DNA from: JBHEKP01 sp041859375
GTDB taxonomy: Bacteria > Hydrogenedentota > Hydrogenedentia > Hydrogenedentales > CAITNO01
Length of the DNA stretch: 15,528 nt
Direction of reading: 5' to 3'
Assembly (NCBI GenBank): GCA_041859375.1
Contig: JBHEKP010000308.1
Coordinates: 1-15,528 of the forward strand
The position numbers were made by a program, and so were the translations under genes. The notes beneath the pieces were generated by a model. That model was not told the origin of the DNA, searched no databases, and was given only the letters and a program-made list of their open reading frames with translations. Within the stretch, counting starts at the first letter, position 1. The number at the start of each line of letters is the position of its first letter. Of this stretch, positions 7,156 through 14,693 are shown piece after piece.

Positions 7156-7932
7156 TTATTTAAGGTCTGAAACCTTTTGGCGCACCGCCTCAAAGGCGCG
7201 GAGCTGGCGCGGGGTGGGGGCCTTTGCGGCCACGAAATCGAGGCGGGCGGTGCGCTTTCCGGGTTTTCGCCATCCCTCCGCGTCAAAGGCACCCAGGAGT
7301 ACCAGGCCCGCCTCCCTGACCGCCCGCTCCGCCAGCGCCATGTCATAGGCGCGCTCGCGGGTGGTGGATTCCAGGCCGGAGTTGAAGCGGACGGTGGTCT
7401 CGCAAATCTTGCGCACCGGGTCATAGCGGTTGATCCAGGTGGTGGTGAAGCCGCCGTTGTCCTCGGTCCAGGTCTGGTCCGCGAAATGCTCCAGCATCAT
7501 GCGCTCGGTCACCAGATCAAAGTAGGCGACGCCGCCGGGTTTCAGCGCCTCCGCGATTTCACGGATTGCGCCGGCCACCCCGCGCTCCTCCAGCAAAAAG
7601 TTGAGGGAGTCGAAGAGGCAGGTCACGAAGTCCACGCTGTTGTGGAAGGGCAGCGCCCGGAGATCGGCGCGCACACAGGGCAGCGGCCCGCGCCGTTTGC
7701 GCGCCTCCGCGAGCATGGCGGCGGACAGGTCCATGCCGATGGAATTCCACCCCGCGCGGAGCGCCTTTTCCATGAGCACCCCGGTGCCGCAGCCCGCGTC
7801 CAGATGGGTGAAGCCGCGGGGCAGGAGGGAGGAGAGTTCCCATGCGACGCTGAACCAGTGGTCATAGTCCACATGGCACATGAGCGGGTCGTAGTGGCGC
7901 GCCAGTTCCGCGAAGTCATCGCGGCGTCCCAT
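7156..7932 (-). CDS. Class I SAM-dependent methyltransferase, YqeM-like
   Basis: This 258-residue protein begins MGRRDDFAELARHYDPLM, resembling the 'FA..YD.lM' opening of the Bacillus YqeM group. It has motif I LDAGCGTG (44-51) for S-adenosylmethionine, the acidic residue of motif II in GMDLS (66-70), and a motif IV region around VDFVTCLFDSLNFLL (100-114), then LKPGGVAYFDL. The substrate is not known to me; small molecule or RNA are both possible. The start ATG overlaps the last base of the yqeK TGA (TGATG), so the two are translationally coupled; a longer reading starting at 8226 is rejected as a frame through yqeK. Its position behind nadD-yqeK copies the Bacillus order (nadD-yqeK-rsfS-yqeM) minus rsfS, which supports the YqeM assignment. 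Confidence 0.82.
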   Translation of the reverse strand: MGRRDDFAELARHYDPLMCHVDYDHWFSVAWELSSLLPRGFTHLDAGCGTGVLMEKALRAGWNSIGMDLSAAMLAEARKRRGPLPCVRADLRALPFHNSVDFVTCLFDSLNFLLEERGVAGAIREIAEALKPGGVAYFDLVTERMMLEHFADQTWTEDNGGFTTTWINRYDPVRKICETTVRFNSGLESTTRERAYDMALAERAVREAGLVLLGAFDAEGWRKPGKRTARLDFVAAKAPTPRQLRAFEAVRQKVSDLK

Positions 7933-8513
7933 CAGGCGCCGCCTCCCCGCAGCCAGAGGCAGAAGGCCTCGGTGTTGGGATCGCTGACCTCCTTCCTCGC
8001 GCTGAAGACCAGCTTCATCTCCGCCATGTAGCGGACGGCCGCGGGGAATCCGTCCCTTCGCAGCAGGGCGCGCGCCTCGTCCGCCTCGGGGTATTTGCGG
8101 GTGGGCTCGGCGAAGTCTGCGAGGCAGAGCCCCTGTCCGAGCAGGCCGAGGCCGGGCCGCCCGGTGGTGTGCCAGTAGACCGCCTCGTGGACCGCGTCGG
8201 ACACGCCGAACTCGCTTCTGATCCATTCCGCGGCCACGGGGCCGTGCAGCAGCACCGGCCTTTCCATCTGCACCTCACTGACGGGCAGGCGCAGCCGCCG
8301 CGCCTCCATCAGGAGCTCAGTGCCGTCCATGCCGCGGCACAGGTCGTGGAGCAGTCCCGCCTCCACCGCCTCGTCGTGGTCCAGCCCGAGGGAGGGGGCG
8401 AAGGAGGAGAGGAATTCCGCCGCAAAGACACAATGGCTGACCTTCTTGTCGGGAAGGGTCTGGCGGATGCGCGCCAGCAGCTGTTTGGACCGTTTGCACT
8501 GGGCTACCGGCAT
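7932..8513 (-). CDS. yqeK: HD-domain hydrolase YqeK-like (diadenosine tetraphosphate hydrolase)
   Basis: This 193-residue protein carries the HD-phosphohydrolase metal site: His27 (SHCVFAAE), His56-Asp57 (AGLLHDLCRG), His90 (LHGPVAAEW), His115 (YWHTTG) and Asp133 in LADFAEPTR. The HTTG and AD-x-x-EPTR segments are characteristic of YqeK, which in Gram-positives has been shown to split Ap4A symmetrically to two ADP and is often found beside or fused to NadD. The start at 8513 (MPVAQCKRS) overlaps the end of nadD by 10 bases. The frame is open upstream to 8747, but the extra residues are an out-of-frame nadD translation. A few family positions differ (for example, a short N-terminal helix before His27), but all catalytic residues are present. 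Confidence 0.87.
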   Translation of the reverse strand: MPVAQCKRSKQLLARIRQTLPDKKVSHCVFAAEFLSSFAPSLGLDHDEAVEAGLLHDLCRGMDGTELLMEARRLRLPVSEVQMERPVLLHGPVAAEWIRSEFGVSDAVHEAVYWHTTGRPGLGLLGQGLCLADFAEPTRKYPEADEARALLRRDGFPAAVRYMAEMKLVFSARKEVSDPNTEAFCLWLRGGGA

Positions 8514-9100
8514 CCGTAGAGCCCCTTTTGGCGGATGACCCCCAGCACGCGCTGCGGCAGCAGCCCGTCGGTGCAGCCGCCGGAGGCGAGGAGGTCTCTC
8601 ACCCCGGTGGAGGAGAGTGTGGTCTCCTCGAATTCCAGCATCCGGCATTTTCCCGCGAGTGCGGGGGGGAGGGGATGGCTGCGCCAGTCGGGCCGTGCCA
8701 CCACCAGCAGGTCCGCCTGCGAGAGGATGGCCTGCGGTTCCCGCCACTTGGGCAGGTCCAGCGCGGCGTCATAGCCGAGGATGAGCGACATGCGCGCGCC
8801 GGGATGATCTTTCCGGAGGGTGCGCAGGGTGTCGGCGGTGTAGGAGGGTCCGGTCCGGTCAATCTCCACGCGGGACGCCTCAAAGCCCCGCTCCCCGGCG
8901 ATGGCGGCCTCCACCATGGCATACCGGTCCTCCGGGCCCGCGGCCACCTCGTCGCGCTTGTGCGGGGGCGTGCCCGACACGACAAAGAGCACCCGGTCGA
9001 GCCCGGCCTGGTCGCGCGCGGCGCGGGCGATGCGCAGGTGGGCCTCATGCACGGGGTCGAAGGTGCCGCCGAAAATGCCGATATGCTGCGGGCTATCCAC
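8504..9100 (-). CDS. nadD: Nicotinate-nucleotide adenylyltransferase NadD
   Basis: This 198-residue cytosolic enzyme transfers AMP from ATP to nicotinate mononucleotide, making deamido-NAD. The nucleotidyltransferase signature is GGTFDPVHEAH (11-21), the TPPHK segment (44-48) follows, then GYD (109-111), LPKW (116-119) and SSTGVR (163-168), all as in NadD. The start is a GTG at 9100 that overlaps the proA stop codon by 8 bases; this places IGIFGGTF at the expected distance from the N-terminus. Further upstream the frame runs through proA and is rejected. The tail overlaps yqeK. With nadX at the head of the cluster, two steps of NAD synthesis are encoded here. Confidence 0.93.
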   Translation of the reverse strand: MDSPQHIGIFGGTFDPVHEAHLRIARAARDQAGLDRVLFVVSGTPPHKRDEVAAGPEDRYAMVEAAIAGERGFEASRVEIDRTGPSYTADTLRTLRKDHPGARMSLILGYDAALDLPKWREPQAILSQADLLVVARPDWRSHPLPPALAGKCRMLEFEETTLSSTGVRDLLASGGCTDGLLPQRVLGVIRQKGLYGCR

Positions 9101-10346
9101 GGATCTGGCCGTTCCCCCGGATGACGTACTTGAGGGAGGTGAGCCCCTCCAGCGCCATTGGTCCCCGGCAGTGCAGCTTGCTCGTGCTGATGCCGATTTC
9201 CGCGCCCAGCCCGAACTCATAGCCGTCGGTGAAGCGGGTGGAGGCGTTGACGTAGACGGTGGCGCTGTCCACCGCGTCGAGGAAGTCCTCGGCGGCGCGG
9301 TAGTTTTCCGTGATGATGGCGTCCGAATGGTGCGAGCCGTAACCGTTGATGTGTTCAATCGCCTCCTCCAGCGAGGAGACAATGCGGATGGAGAGAATCT
9401 TGTCCAGGTACTCGGTGCGCCAGTCCTCCTCTGTGGCCGGGGCGCAGTCGATGATTTGCCGGGTCCGCTCGCAGCCGCGCAGTTCGCAGCCGCCTCCGCG
9501 CAGCGCCTCCGCGATGTCCGGCAGCAGCATGGGCGCCGCCGCCTCGTGGACCAGCAGCGTCTCCATCGCGTTGCACACGCCGGGGCGCTGGAGCTTCGCG
9601 TTCATCACCACGGTCTTCGCCATGGCCGGGTCGGCGTCGTCGTGCAGGTAGGTGTGGCACACGCCGTCGAGGTGGGCCACCACGGGGATGCGCGACTCCT
9701 CGTAGATGCGCGCGATCAGGCTTTTGCCTCCGCGCGGCACGATGACGTCAATGTGCCGGTCCAGCCGGAGCATTTCGCCCACGGCGGCGCGGTCGGTGGT
9801 TTCGATGATCTGCACCGCGTTCTCCGGCGCGCCCGCGGCGGTGGCGGCCTCGCGGAAGATGCGCGCGACGGCCACGTTGGAGTGGATGGCCTCCGAGCCG
9901 CCCCGCAGGATGGTGGCGTTGCCGGATTTCAGGCAGAGCGCCGCCGCGTCGGCGGTGACATTCGGGCGGCTTTCGTAGATGATGCCCACCACGCCGAGGG
10001 GCTGGCGTATCTGGGCGATGCGCAGGCCGTTGGGGTGCACATACTGGCGGACGATGTCGCCCACGGGATCGGGCAGCGCCGCCACCTCCTCCAGTCCCGC
10101 GGCCATGGCCCCGATGCGCTTGTCCGTGAGTTCCAGGCGATCCAGCATTGCCGCGGAGAGCCCCTTGGCGCGGCCCGCCTCCAGATCCTTCGCGTTGGCC
10201 TCCCGTATGGCGGCGCTTCCATCGCGGAGGCCAACGGCCACCGCCCGCAGCGCCCTGTCCTTCACCGCCCGCGAGAGGGGGCGCAGTTTGTTCGACGCCT
10301 CCCTTGCGAGGCGTCCCGTTTCCTCAAGCTGTTCGCGCAGTGTCAT
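9093..10346 (-). CDS. proA: Gamma-glutamyl phosphate reductase ProA
   Basis: This 417-residue enzyme reduces gamma-glutamyl phosphate with NADPH to glutamate semialdehyde, the second step of proline synthesis. The catalytic cysteine is Cys258 in RPGVCNAMETLLVH. The segments LGVVGIIYESRPNVTADAAALCLKSGN (117-143) and VIVPRGGKSLI (201-211), and a late SDAIITEN, are standard for ProA. Length is normal for the family. It lies directly after proB, with a GGAG Shine-Dalgarno sequence 6 bases before the ATG. Its stop overlaps the nadD start, so NadD synthesis is probably coupled to ProA translation. Confidence 0.96.
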   Translation of the reverse strand: MTLREQLEETGRLAREASNKLRPLSRAVKDRALRAVAVGLRDGSAAIREANAKDLEAGRAKGLSAAMLDRLELTDKRIGAMAAGLEEVAALPDPVGDIVRQYVHPNGLRIAQIRQPLGVVGIIYESRPNVTADAAALCLKSGNATILRGGSEAIHSNVAVARIFREAATAAGAPENAVQIIETTDRAAVGEMLRLDRHIDVIVPRGGKSLIARIYEESRIPVVAHLDGVCHTYLHDDADPAMAKTVVMNAKLQRPGVCNAMETLLVHEAAAPMLLPDIAEALRGGGCELRGCERTRQIIDCAPATEEDWRTEYLDKILSIRIVSSLEEAIEHINGYGSHHSDAIITENYRAAEDFLDAVDSATVYVNASTRFTDGYEFGLGAEIGISTSKLHCRGPMALEGLTSLKYVIRGNGQIRG

Positions 10347-10360
10347 GGTGCGTCTCCGTG

Positions 10361-10376
10361 GCCGGCGACCGCCGGC
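10361..10376. repeat. GC-rich palindrome in the proB-proA gap
   Basis: GCCGGCG (10361-10367) and CGCCGGC (10370-10376) are perfect inverted copies around AC. They fill most of the 36-base gap between the proB stop and the proA start. It may form a stable intercistronic hairpin that adjusts the ProB:ProA ratio, or be a small repeat insert. No T-run follows, so it is not a classic terminator. Confidence 0.6.
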
Positions 10377-10382
10377 GTGGGT

Positions 10383-11510
10383 TCACAGCAGCACAAGGTT
10401 GTCCCGGTGGACCACCTCGTCGTATTCCTTGTGTCCGAGCAGTTCCGCGATTTCGGCGCTTTTCCGGCCCATGATGCGGCGGATGTCGTCGCTGCCGTAG
10501 TTGGCGAGGCCGCGGGCGATCATCACCCCCGCGCCGTCGATGATGCGCACCGCCGCGCCGGGTCCGAAGACGCCCTCCACGGCGGCCACGCCCGCGGGCA
10601 GCAGGCTGCGCCCCTTGTTGAGCAGGGCGTCGCGCGCGCCGTTGTCCACCACGAGCGCGCCCCGGGTGGCGCGGCCAAAGGCGATCCAGCGCTTGCGGTG
10701 GGGAAGGGCGCGCCTGCGCGGGTAGAAGCGGGTGCAGGGGGCGTCGCCGCCGAGCACGCCGTGGATGATTTCGGGGCGGTAGCCGCTGGCGATGATGCAG
10801 TGGACGCCCGCGGCGGTGGCGATGCGGGCGGCCTCCAGCTTGGTGCGCATGCCGCCGGTGGAGGCCACGCTGCCCGCACCCCCCGCGGAGGCGAGCAGCT
10901 CGTCGGTAAACTGGCGCACCTCGCCGATGAGCCGGGCGTCCGCGTCCCTTGCGGGGTTCTTGTCGTAGAGCCCGTCCACGTCGGTGAGGATGATGAGCAG
11001 GTCCGCGTTGATTTTCGCGGCGATTTTCGCGGCCAGCGTGTCGTTGTCGCCGAAGCGCAGCTCCTCGGTGGCGGTGGAGTCGTTCTCGTTGATGACGGGG
11101 ATGACGGTGCGCATGTGGAACAGGGTGGACAGGGTGTTGCGCACGTTCAGGTAGTTGCGCCGCGCGTCCAGGTCGGACTGGGTGAGCAGGACCTGCGCGG
11201 TGGTGAGGCCGGGACCGTGGGCGCGCACGAGGGTTTCGTAGTAGTGCATCAGCCGCGACTGGCCCACGGCGGCCACCGCCTGCTTTTCGGGCAGCAGGGT
11301 GGGGCGTTTTTCGAGGCCGAGGGCGTCCATGCCGCAGCCGACGGCGCCCGAGCTGACCACGAGCACGTCCATGCCGTGGACGAGCTTGAGGTCGCAGAGC
11401 TCGCGCACAACCGCCTCCATCACGTGGCCCTCGAAGGCCCGCTTTCCGCTCAGGAGGTTGGTGCCGATTTTCACCACCAGTCTTTTCAGGTCACCGGACG
11501 GCTTGTCCAT
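10383..11510 (-). CDS. proB: Glutamate 5-kinase ProB with PUA domain
   Basis: This 375-residue enzyme phosphorylates glutamate in the first, normally proline-inhibited, step of proline synthesis. The amino-acid kinase domain shows VVKIGTN (12-18), VSSGAVGCGM (52-61), INENDS (140-145), FGDNDTLAA (153-161), ILTDVDGLYDKNP (174-186) and STGGMRTKLEAA. Residues from about 280 form the PUA domain found in many bacterial ProB proteins (ALVVDNGARDALL, GVFGPGAAVRI, ANYGSDDIRRIMGRKS). The gene lies 25 bases after obg and 36 bases before proA. The obg-proB-proA order is seen in several phyla. Confidence 0.96.
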   Translation of the reverse strand: MDKPSGDLKRLVVKIGTNLLSGKRAFEGHVMEAVVRELCDLKLVHGMDVLVVSSGAVGCGMDALGLEKRPTLLPEKQAVAAVGQSRLMHYYETLVRAHGPGLTTAQVLLTQSDLDARRNYLNVRNTLSTLFHMRTVIPVINENDSTATEELRFGDNDTLAAKIAAKINADLLIILTDVDGLYDKNPARDADARLIGEVRQFTDELLASAGGAGSVASTGGMRTKLEAARIATAAGVHCIIASGYRPEIIHGVLGGDAPCTRFYPRRRALPHRKRWIAFGRATRGALVVDNGARDALLNKGRSLLPAGVAAVEGVFGPGAAVRIIDGAGVMIARGLANYGSDDIRRIMGRKSAEIAELLGHKEYDEVVHRDNLVLL

Positions 11511-11535
11511 CAGTCTGGCGCTTTCCCCGCGTTGA

Positions 11536-12804
11536 TTAATCGGGGCGGTACTCCAGTTCCACCCCGCCGATTTCTATGGTCTGGCCCGGCTCCGCGCCGA
11601 GGCGCTTCAGCGCCTTGAAAAGGCCCATTTTTTGCAGCCGCCGCTGGAGATGGTCCACGGCCTGGTCGTTCTCAAAGTCCGTCATTTGCACCGCCTGCAG
11701 GGGCCTGCGTCCCTCAACGCGGAAGCCCGACGGGGTGCGGAAGATCTCATAGGGCGCGAGATAAGTATATTCACGCTCGGCCTCCGGCGCATCCCCGGCC
11801 TCCTTTTGCGCCTCCTCATCGGCGCGCGCCCGTTCCACTTCGCGCCAAAGCGCCTCCAGCAGCCCGTCCAGGCCCTCGCGGGCCGCCGCCGAAACAAGGC
11901 GGGCGGGCATGGGGGCGCGCGCGGCGAGCGCGGCGAAACGCTCCCGGTTTTCCGGGATGTCGGCCTTGTTGAAGGCAAGCAGGCGGGGGCGTTCGGCGAA
12001 GAGCGGGCTGTGCCCCGCCAGCTCGTTTTCCAGGGTTTTCAGGGTGGCCAGGGGATCCCCGTCGCCCAGGTCAACCAGGAAGAGGAGCACCTTGGTGCGC
12101 TCTATGTGGCGCAGAAAGTCGTGCCCCAGGCCCTTCCCCTCCGAGGCGCCCTCGATGATGCCGGGGATGTCCGCCACGGTGAAGACGCGGTGGCCGGGCA
12201 GGGTCACCACGCCGAGGTTCGGGGTGAGGGTGGTGAAGGGGTAGTCGGCGATTTTCGGCGTGGCCGCGCTGATGGCGGAGAGCAGCGTGGACTTGCCCGC
12301 GTTGGGCAGGCCCACCAGCCCCACCTCGGCGATGACCTTTAACTCGAGGAGGAACTCGCGCTCCTCGCCCGGCTCGCCCTTCTCGGCGAAGCGTGGGGCG
12401 CGGTGGGTCGCCGTGGCGAAGCGGGCGTTGCCCCGTCCGCCCCGTCCGCCGCGCGCGGCGAGAAACCAGTCCCCCGGCTCCGTCAGGTCCGCCAGAATAT
12501 CTCCCGTGGCGAAGTCGTGGACCACGGTGCCGCAGGGCACCTCCACCGTGATGTCCTCGCCCTTGCGGCCGTGCCGGTCCTTGCCCATGCCGTGCGCGCC
12601 CCGGTTGCCCGCCCACTGGGGGTGGAAGCTCAGGTCAATGAGGGTGTTGAGGCGCTTCACCGCGACGAAGCAGATGTCGCCGCCGTCGCCGCCGTCGCCG
12701 CCGTTGGGGCCGCCCATGGGCACAAAGGCCTCCCTGCGGAAACTGCAGCAGCCGTTTCCGCCGGCGCCGCCGGTGGCCTTGATGCGGACCCTGTCTATGA
12801 ACAT
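11536..12804 (-). CDS. obg: Obg/CgtA GTPase (ribosome assembly)
   Basis: This 422-residue GTPase acts in late 50S maturation and stress signalling. The glycine-rich Obg fold occupies residues 1-158 (FRREAFVPMGGPNGGDGGDGG at 22-42). The G domain has G1 GLPNAGKS (165-172), switch threonine in PFTTLTPNLG, G3 DIPG (212-215), G4 NKAD (279-282) and G5 SAA (305-307). A C-terminal OCT domain (about 346-420) is present; it is optional in the family and starts YTYLAPYEIFRTPSGFRVEG. The start is set at MFIDRV (12804), the conserved Obg N-terminus; an upstream ATG at 12849 lies against the terminator hairpin and is rejected. The gene follows rplU-rpmA, the classic order. Confidence 0.97.
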   Translation of the reverse strand: MFIDRVRIKATGGAGGNGCCSFRREAFVPMGGPNGGDGGDGGDICFVAVKRLNTLIDLSFHPQWAGNRGAHGMGKDRHGRKGEDITVEVPCGTVVHDFATGDILADLTEPGDWFLAARGGRGGRGNARFATATHRAPRFAEKGEPGEEREFLLELKVIAEVGLVGLPNAGKSTLLSAISAATPKIADYPFTTLTPNLGVVTLPGHRVFTVADIPGIIEGASEGKGLGHDFLRHIERTKVLLFLVDLGDGDPLATLKTLENELAGHSPLFAERPRLLAFNKADIPENRERFAALAARAPMPARLVSAAAREGLDGLLEALWREVERARADEEAQKEAGDAPEAEREYTYLAPYEIFRTPSGFRVEGRRPLQAVQMTDFENDQAVDHLQRRLQKMGLFKALKRLGAEPGQTIEIGGVELEYRPD

Positions 12805-12847
12805 GTTAATTGTTCCCTGCGTGCGGGCGCGTCCCGACGACACACCC

Positions 12848-12881
12848 AAATCAAAACACCCTCAAGCGTTGTTGAGGGTGT
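12848..12881 (-). terminator. Intrinsic terminator between rpmA and obg
   Basis: A perfect 10-base stem, ACACCCTCAA (12856-12865) with TTGAGGGTGT (12872-12881), and a 6-base loop. On the minus strand it is followed by TTTTGATTTG, so it acts downstream of rpmA. It lies 57 bases after the rpmA stop and would set ribosomal protein output above that of obg and later genes, which then depend on read-through or a promoter I cannot see. Confidence 0.85.
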
Positions 12882-12938
12882 TGCGGAGCCTTGATGCGGC
12901 CGGATCCCGGAGGGGAACCGGCGGAAAGGGCGTCACAT

Positions 12939-13202
12939 TTAGTCCGCCAAAACGGGGACGATGTCGACGCACTGGCGGTCCTTCTTGAAATAGCGGAACT
13001 GGACAATGCCGTCCGCCGTGGCAAAAAGGGTGTGGTCCTTGCCCATCCCGCAGTTGACGCCGGGGTGGAGCCAGGAGCCGCGCTGCCGCACGATGATGTT
13101 GCCCGCCTTCACAAGCTGGCCGCCGTACCGCTTCACGCCGAGGCGCTGTGAGTTGCTGTCGCGTCCGTTGCGCGAGCTTCCGCCTGCTTTTTTGTGTGCC
13201 AT
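12939..13202 (-). CDS. rpmA: 50S ribosomal protein L27
   Basis: This 87-residue protein of the large subunit has its N-terminal tail reaching toward the peptidyl-transferase centre. The opening MAHKKAGGSSRNGRDSNSQR, then LGVKRYGGQ and AGNIIVRQRG are diagnostic. The protein starts directly at AHKKAGGS, without the cleavable N-terminal extension found in Firmicutes and Fusobacteria, which argues against those groups. AAGGAA lies about 9 bases before the ATG; rplU ends 12 bases upstream. Confidence 0.98.
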   Translation of the reverse strand: MAHKKAGGSSRNGRDSNSQRLGVKRYGGQLVKAGNIIVRQRGSWLHPGVNCGMGKDHTLFATADGIVQFRYFKKDRQCVDIVPVLAD

Positions 13203-13214
13203 GATGCTGCTTCC

Positions 13215-13526
13215 TTATGCCTGGATTTCGCGGATGGTCAGATCGGTGTACTGCTGGCGGTGGCCCTGGGTCCGCTCGTAGCCTTTCCGACGCTTGTACT
13301 TGTACACGCGGATTTTCTTGGCCTGCCCGTGCCCCGTGACCTCCGCCGTCACCTTCGCCGAGGAAAGGGCGGCCGGGTCGGCCACGATGCCGCCGTCGGC
13401 GGCGATGAGCGAAACCTGGTCCAGCTCGACCAGCTCACCCACCGGGCTGTCAATCTTTTCCACGCGGATGCTGTCGCCCTGGGCGACCTTGTACTGTTTT
13501 CCGCCTGTTGTAACCACTGCGTACAT
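13215..13526 (-). CDS. rplU: 50S ribosomal protein L21
   Basis: This 103-residue large-subunit protein binds 23S rRNA. It begins MYAVVTTGGKQYKV and ends near KIRVYKYKRRKGYERTQGHRQQ, the basic signature of L21. The frame is open 13 codons further upstream, but the conserved start and the GGAG 8 bases before the ATG at 13526 set the N-terminus. The 66-base gap to nadX shows no clear promoter, so rplU may be cotranscribed with nadX. Confidence 0.97.
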   Translation of the reverse strand: MYAVVTTGGKQYKVAQGDSIRVEKIDSPVGELVELDQVSLIAADGGIVADPAALSSAKVTAEVTGHGQAKKIRVYKYKRRKGYERTQGHRQQYTDLTIREIQA

Positions 13527-13592
13527 GTCGTGTTCTCCATTCACCGTTGCGCATTCCGGGCCCAAGTCCGGGGCGCGTCTTTTATGGCCGGG

Positions 13593-14420
13593 TCATGCGC
13601 GGTTTGGGGTTTCCCCCGCGTCAAACCGCGCCGCCGCCGAACGCAATTCATGGATTGCGGAAAGCGACGCCAGATAACTCGATTTCGGGTTTCTCGGCGA
13701 GGGCCGGTTGCTTGTCACCGCCCGCAGCTCGCCGAAGGGGCCCGAGGCCGCGATCTCGTGCGAGTTCGTCACGGCCGCCGGATCGGCAACCACCCGCACC
13801 CGCGTCCGCTCGGGGCCGATGCCCGCGAGGCTCAGCGCGGCGGCGACGTTCACGTTCGCCGGAAAGGCCTTCACGGCCTCCAGCGCGCTGCCCTCGAAAA
13901 CCACCAGCGGCTCCGTCAGCCCGTCCAGCACGATGCCGTTTTCCCTGAGGTAGGGGGCGCCGGCCAGGCCGGCGGGGGGCTTGCGCGTGGTCAGGGTCAC
14001 CGAGTCCAGCCCGGCCTGAAGGGCCGAACGGACACCGTCGAGGCCGCAGATAGCGCCGGAGGGCAGGCATATCAGGATGCCGCTCTGCCGGGCCGTGTCA
14101 AAGAGGTCCATGTTCAGCATCAGGCCGCCCAGGCTCATGACCAGGCAGTCCACCCCGTGGCGCGCCGCGGCGCGGACCACACCGGGCACCGCCGCCGCCA
14201 CCGCGCATTCCACCAGGAAATCGCAGTTCGCGGCGGCCTCATCCAGCCCGCCGATGGTTGCGTTATTCAAATTGTGTTGACGCCGGAGCGCGTCGGCGCG
14301 TTCGGCGTCCACGTCATGCAGCGCGGTCACTTCCGCCTTGATGCGGCCGTCAGCCATGGCGGCGCACAAATCGGACGCGATATTGCCGCATCCAACCAGT
14401 CCAACTCTCATCGCGGCCAT
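13593..14420 (-). CDS. nadX: L-aspartate dehydrogenase NadX
   Basis: This protein of 275 residues (272 if the internal ATG at 14411 is used) oxidises L-aspartate to iminoaspartate with NAD(P), the entry to de novo NAD synthesis, and so replaces NadB aspartate oxidase. It has a Rossmann GCGNIA (10-15), LPSGAICGLDG (119-129), FPANVNVAAALSLAGIG (186-202), the catalytic histidine 221 in SHEI, and NPKSSYLASLSAI near the end, all typical of the NadX family. GGAGG sits 3 bases before the first ATG and 12 before the second, so the start is not settled; the internal start MRVGLVGCG matches homologues better. It heads the minus-strand housekeeping cluster and pairs functionally with nadD downstream. 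Confidence 0.92.
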   Translation of the reverse strand: MAAMRVGLVGCGNIASDLCAAMADGRIKAEVTALHDVDAERADALRRQHNLNNATIGGLDEAAANCDFLVECAVAAAVPGVVRAAARHGVDCLVMSLGGLMLNMDLFDTARQSGILICLPSGAICGLDGVRSALQAGLDSVTLTTRKPPAGLAGAPYLRENGIVLDGLTEPLVVFEGSALEAVKAFPANVNVAAALSLAGIGPERTRVRVVADPAAVTNSHEIAASGPFGELRAVTSNRPSPRNPKSSYLASLSAIHELRSAAARFDAGETPNRA

Positions 14421-14549
14421 GGGCCTCCGGAAAATCCGCGTCCGGGAACAGACCCCGTGTCCGCGAAAACTGTGCGGTTTTCTCCGAAATATGGGAGACT
14501 TCCGGCGGAAACAACTTCATTGCGACACACTGACGCAAAATCGGGCCGT

Positions 14550-14579
14550 AGTCTAGCACACGCAAATTGCGGGTGTCAA
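14550..14579 (-). promoter_or_regulatory. Promoter of nadX, with palindrome in the spacer
   Basis: On the minus strand a perfect TTGACA (14574-14579) and TAGACT (14550-14555) are 18 bases apart. Between and touching them lies an imperfect palindrome, CACACGCAA-A-TTGCGGGTG on the plus strand (14557-14575; one mismatch per 9-base arm). It is well placed for a repressor site controlling NAD synthesis; which regulator binds is unknown. The leader to the nadX ATG is about 120 bases and holds no gene or known riboswitch that I can identify. The rest of the 273-base gap up to 14693 shows no clear plus-strand promoter. Confidence 0.65.
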
Positions 14580-14693
14580 TCAGTTTATGGATTCTTTTGC
14601 GCGCGCGGCGCGGGGAATGTGGGCCGGGCGGGCCCTTTTATGCTATTCTGAACGAAACATTAAAACCGCGAAAATGAACAGGAGCACGGCATC

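Noticed and set aside
8901..11618. A 905-codon plus-strand open frame opposite nadD, proA and proB
   Set aside because: It is antisense to three well-recognised genes. Long open antisense frames are expected in GC-rich DNA, and the translation shows no family features.
13600..13622. GGGG-GAAA-CCCC hairpin near the 3' end of nadX (minus strand)
   Set aside because: It lies inside the coding sequence, is not followed by a T-run and is easily explained by GC-rich codons.
14350..14565. A 71-codon minus-strand frame in the nadX leader
   Set aside because: It overlaps the nadX start in another frame, has no Shine-Dalgarno sequence and no similarity that I recognise; a regulatory upstream ORF is possible but unsupported.
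13194..14651. A 485-codon plus-strand open frame across rplU and nadX
   Set aside because: It is antisense to two recognised genes and crosses the nadX promoter; there is no plausible RBS or domain.
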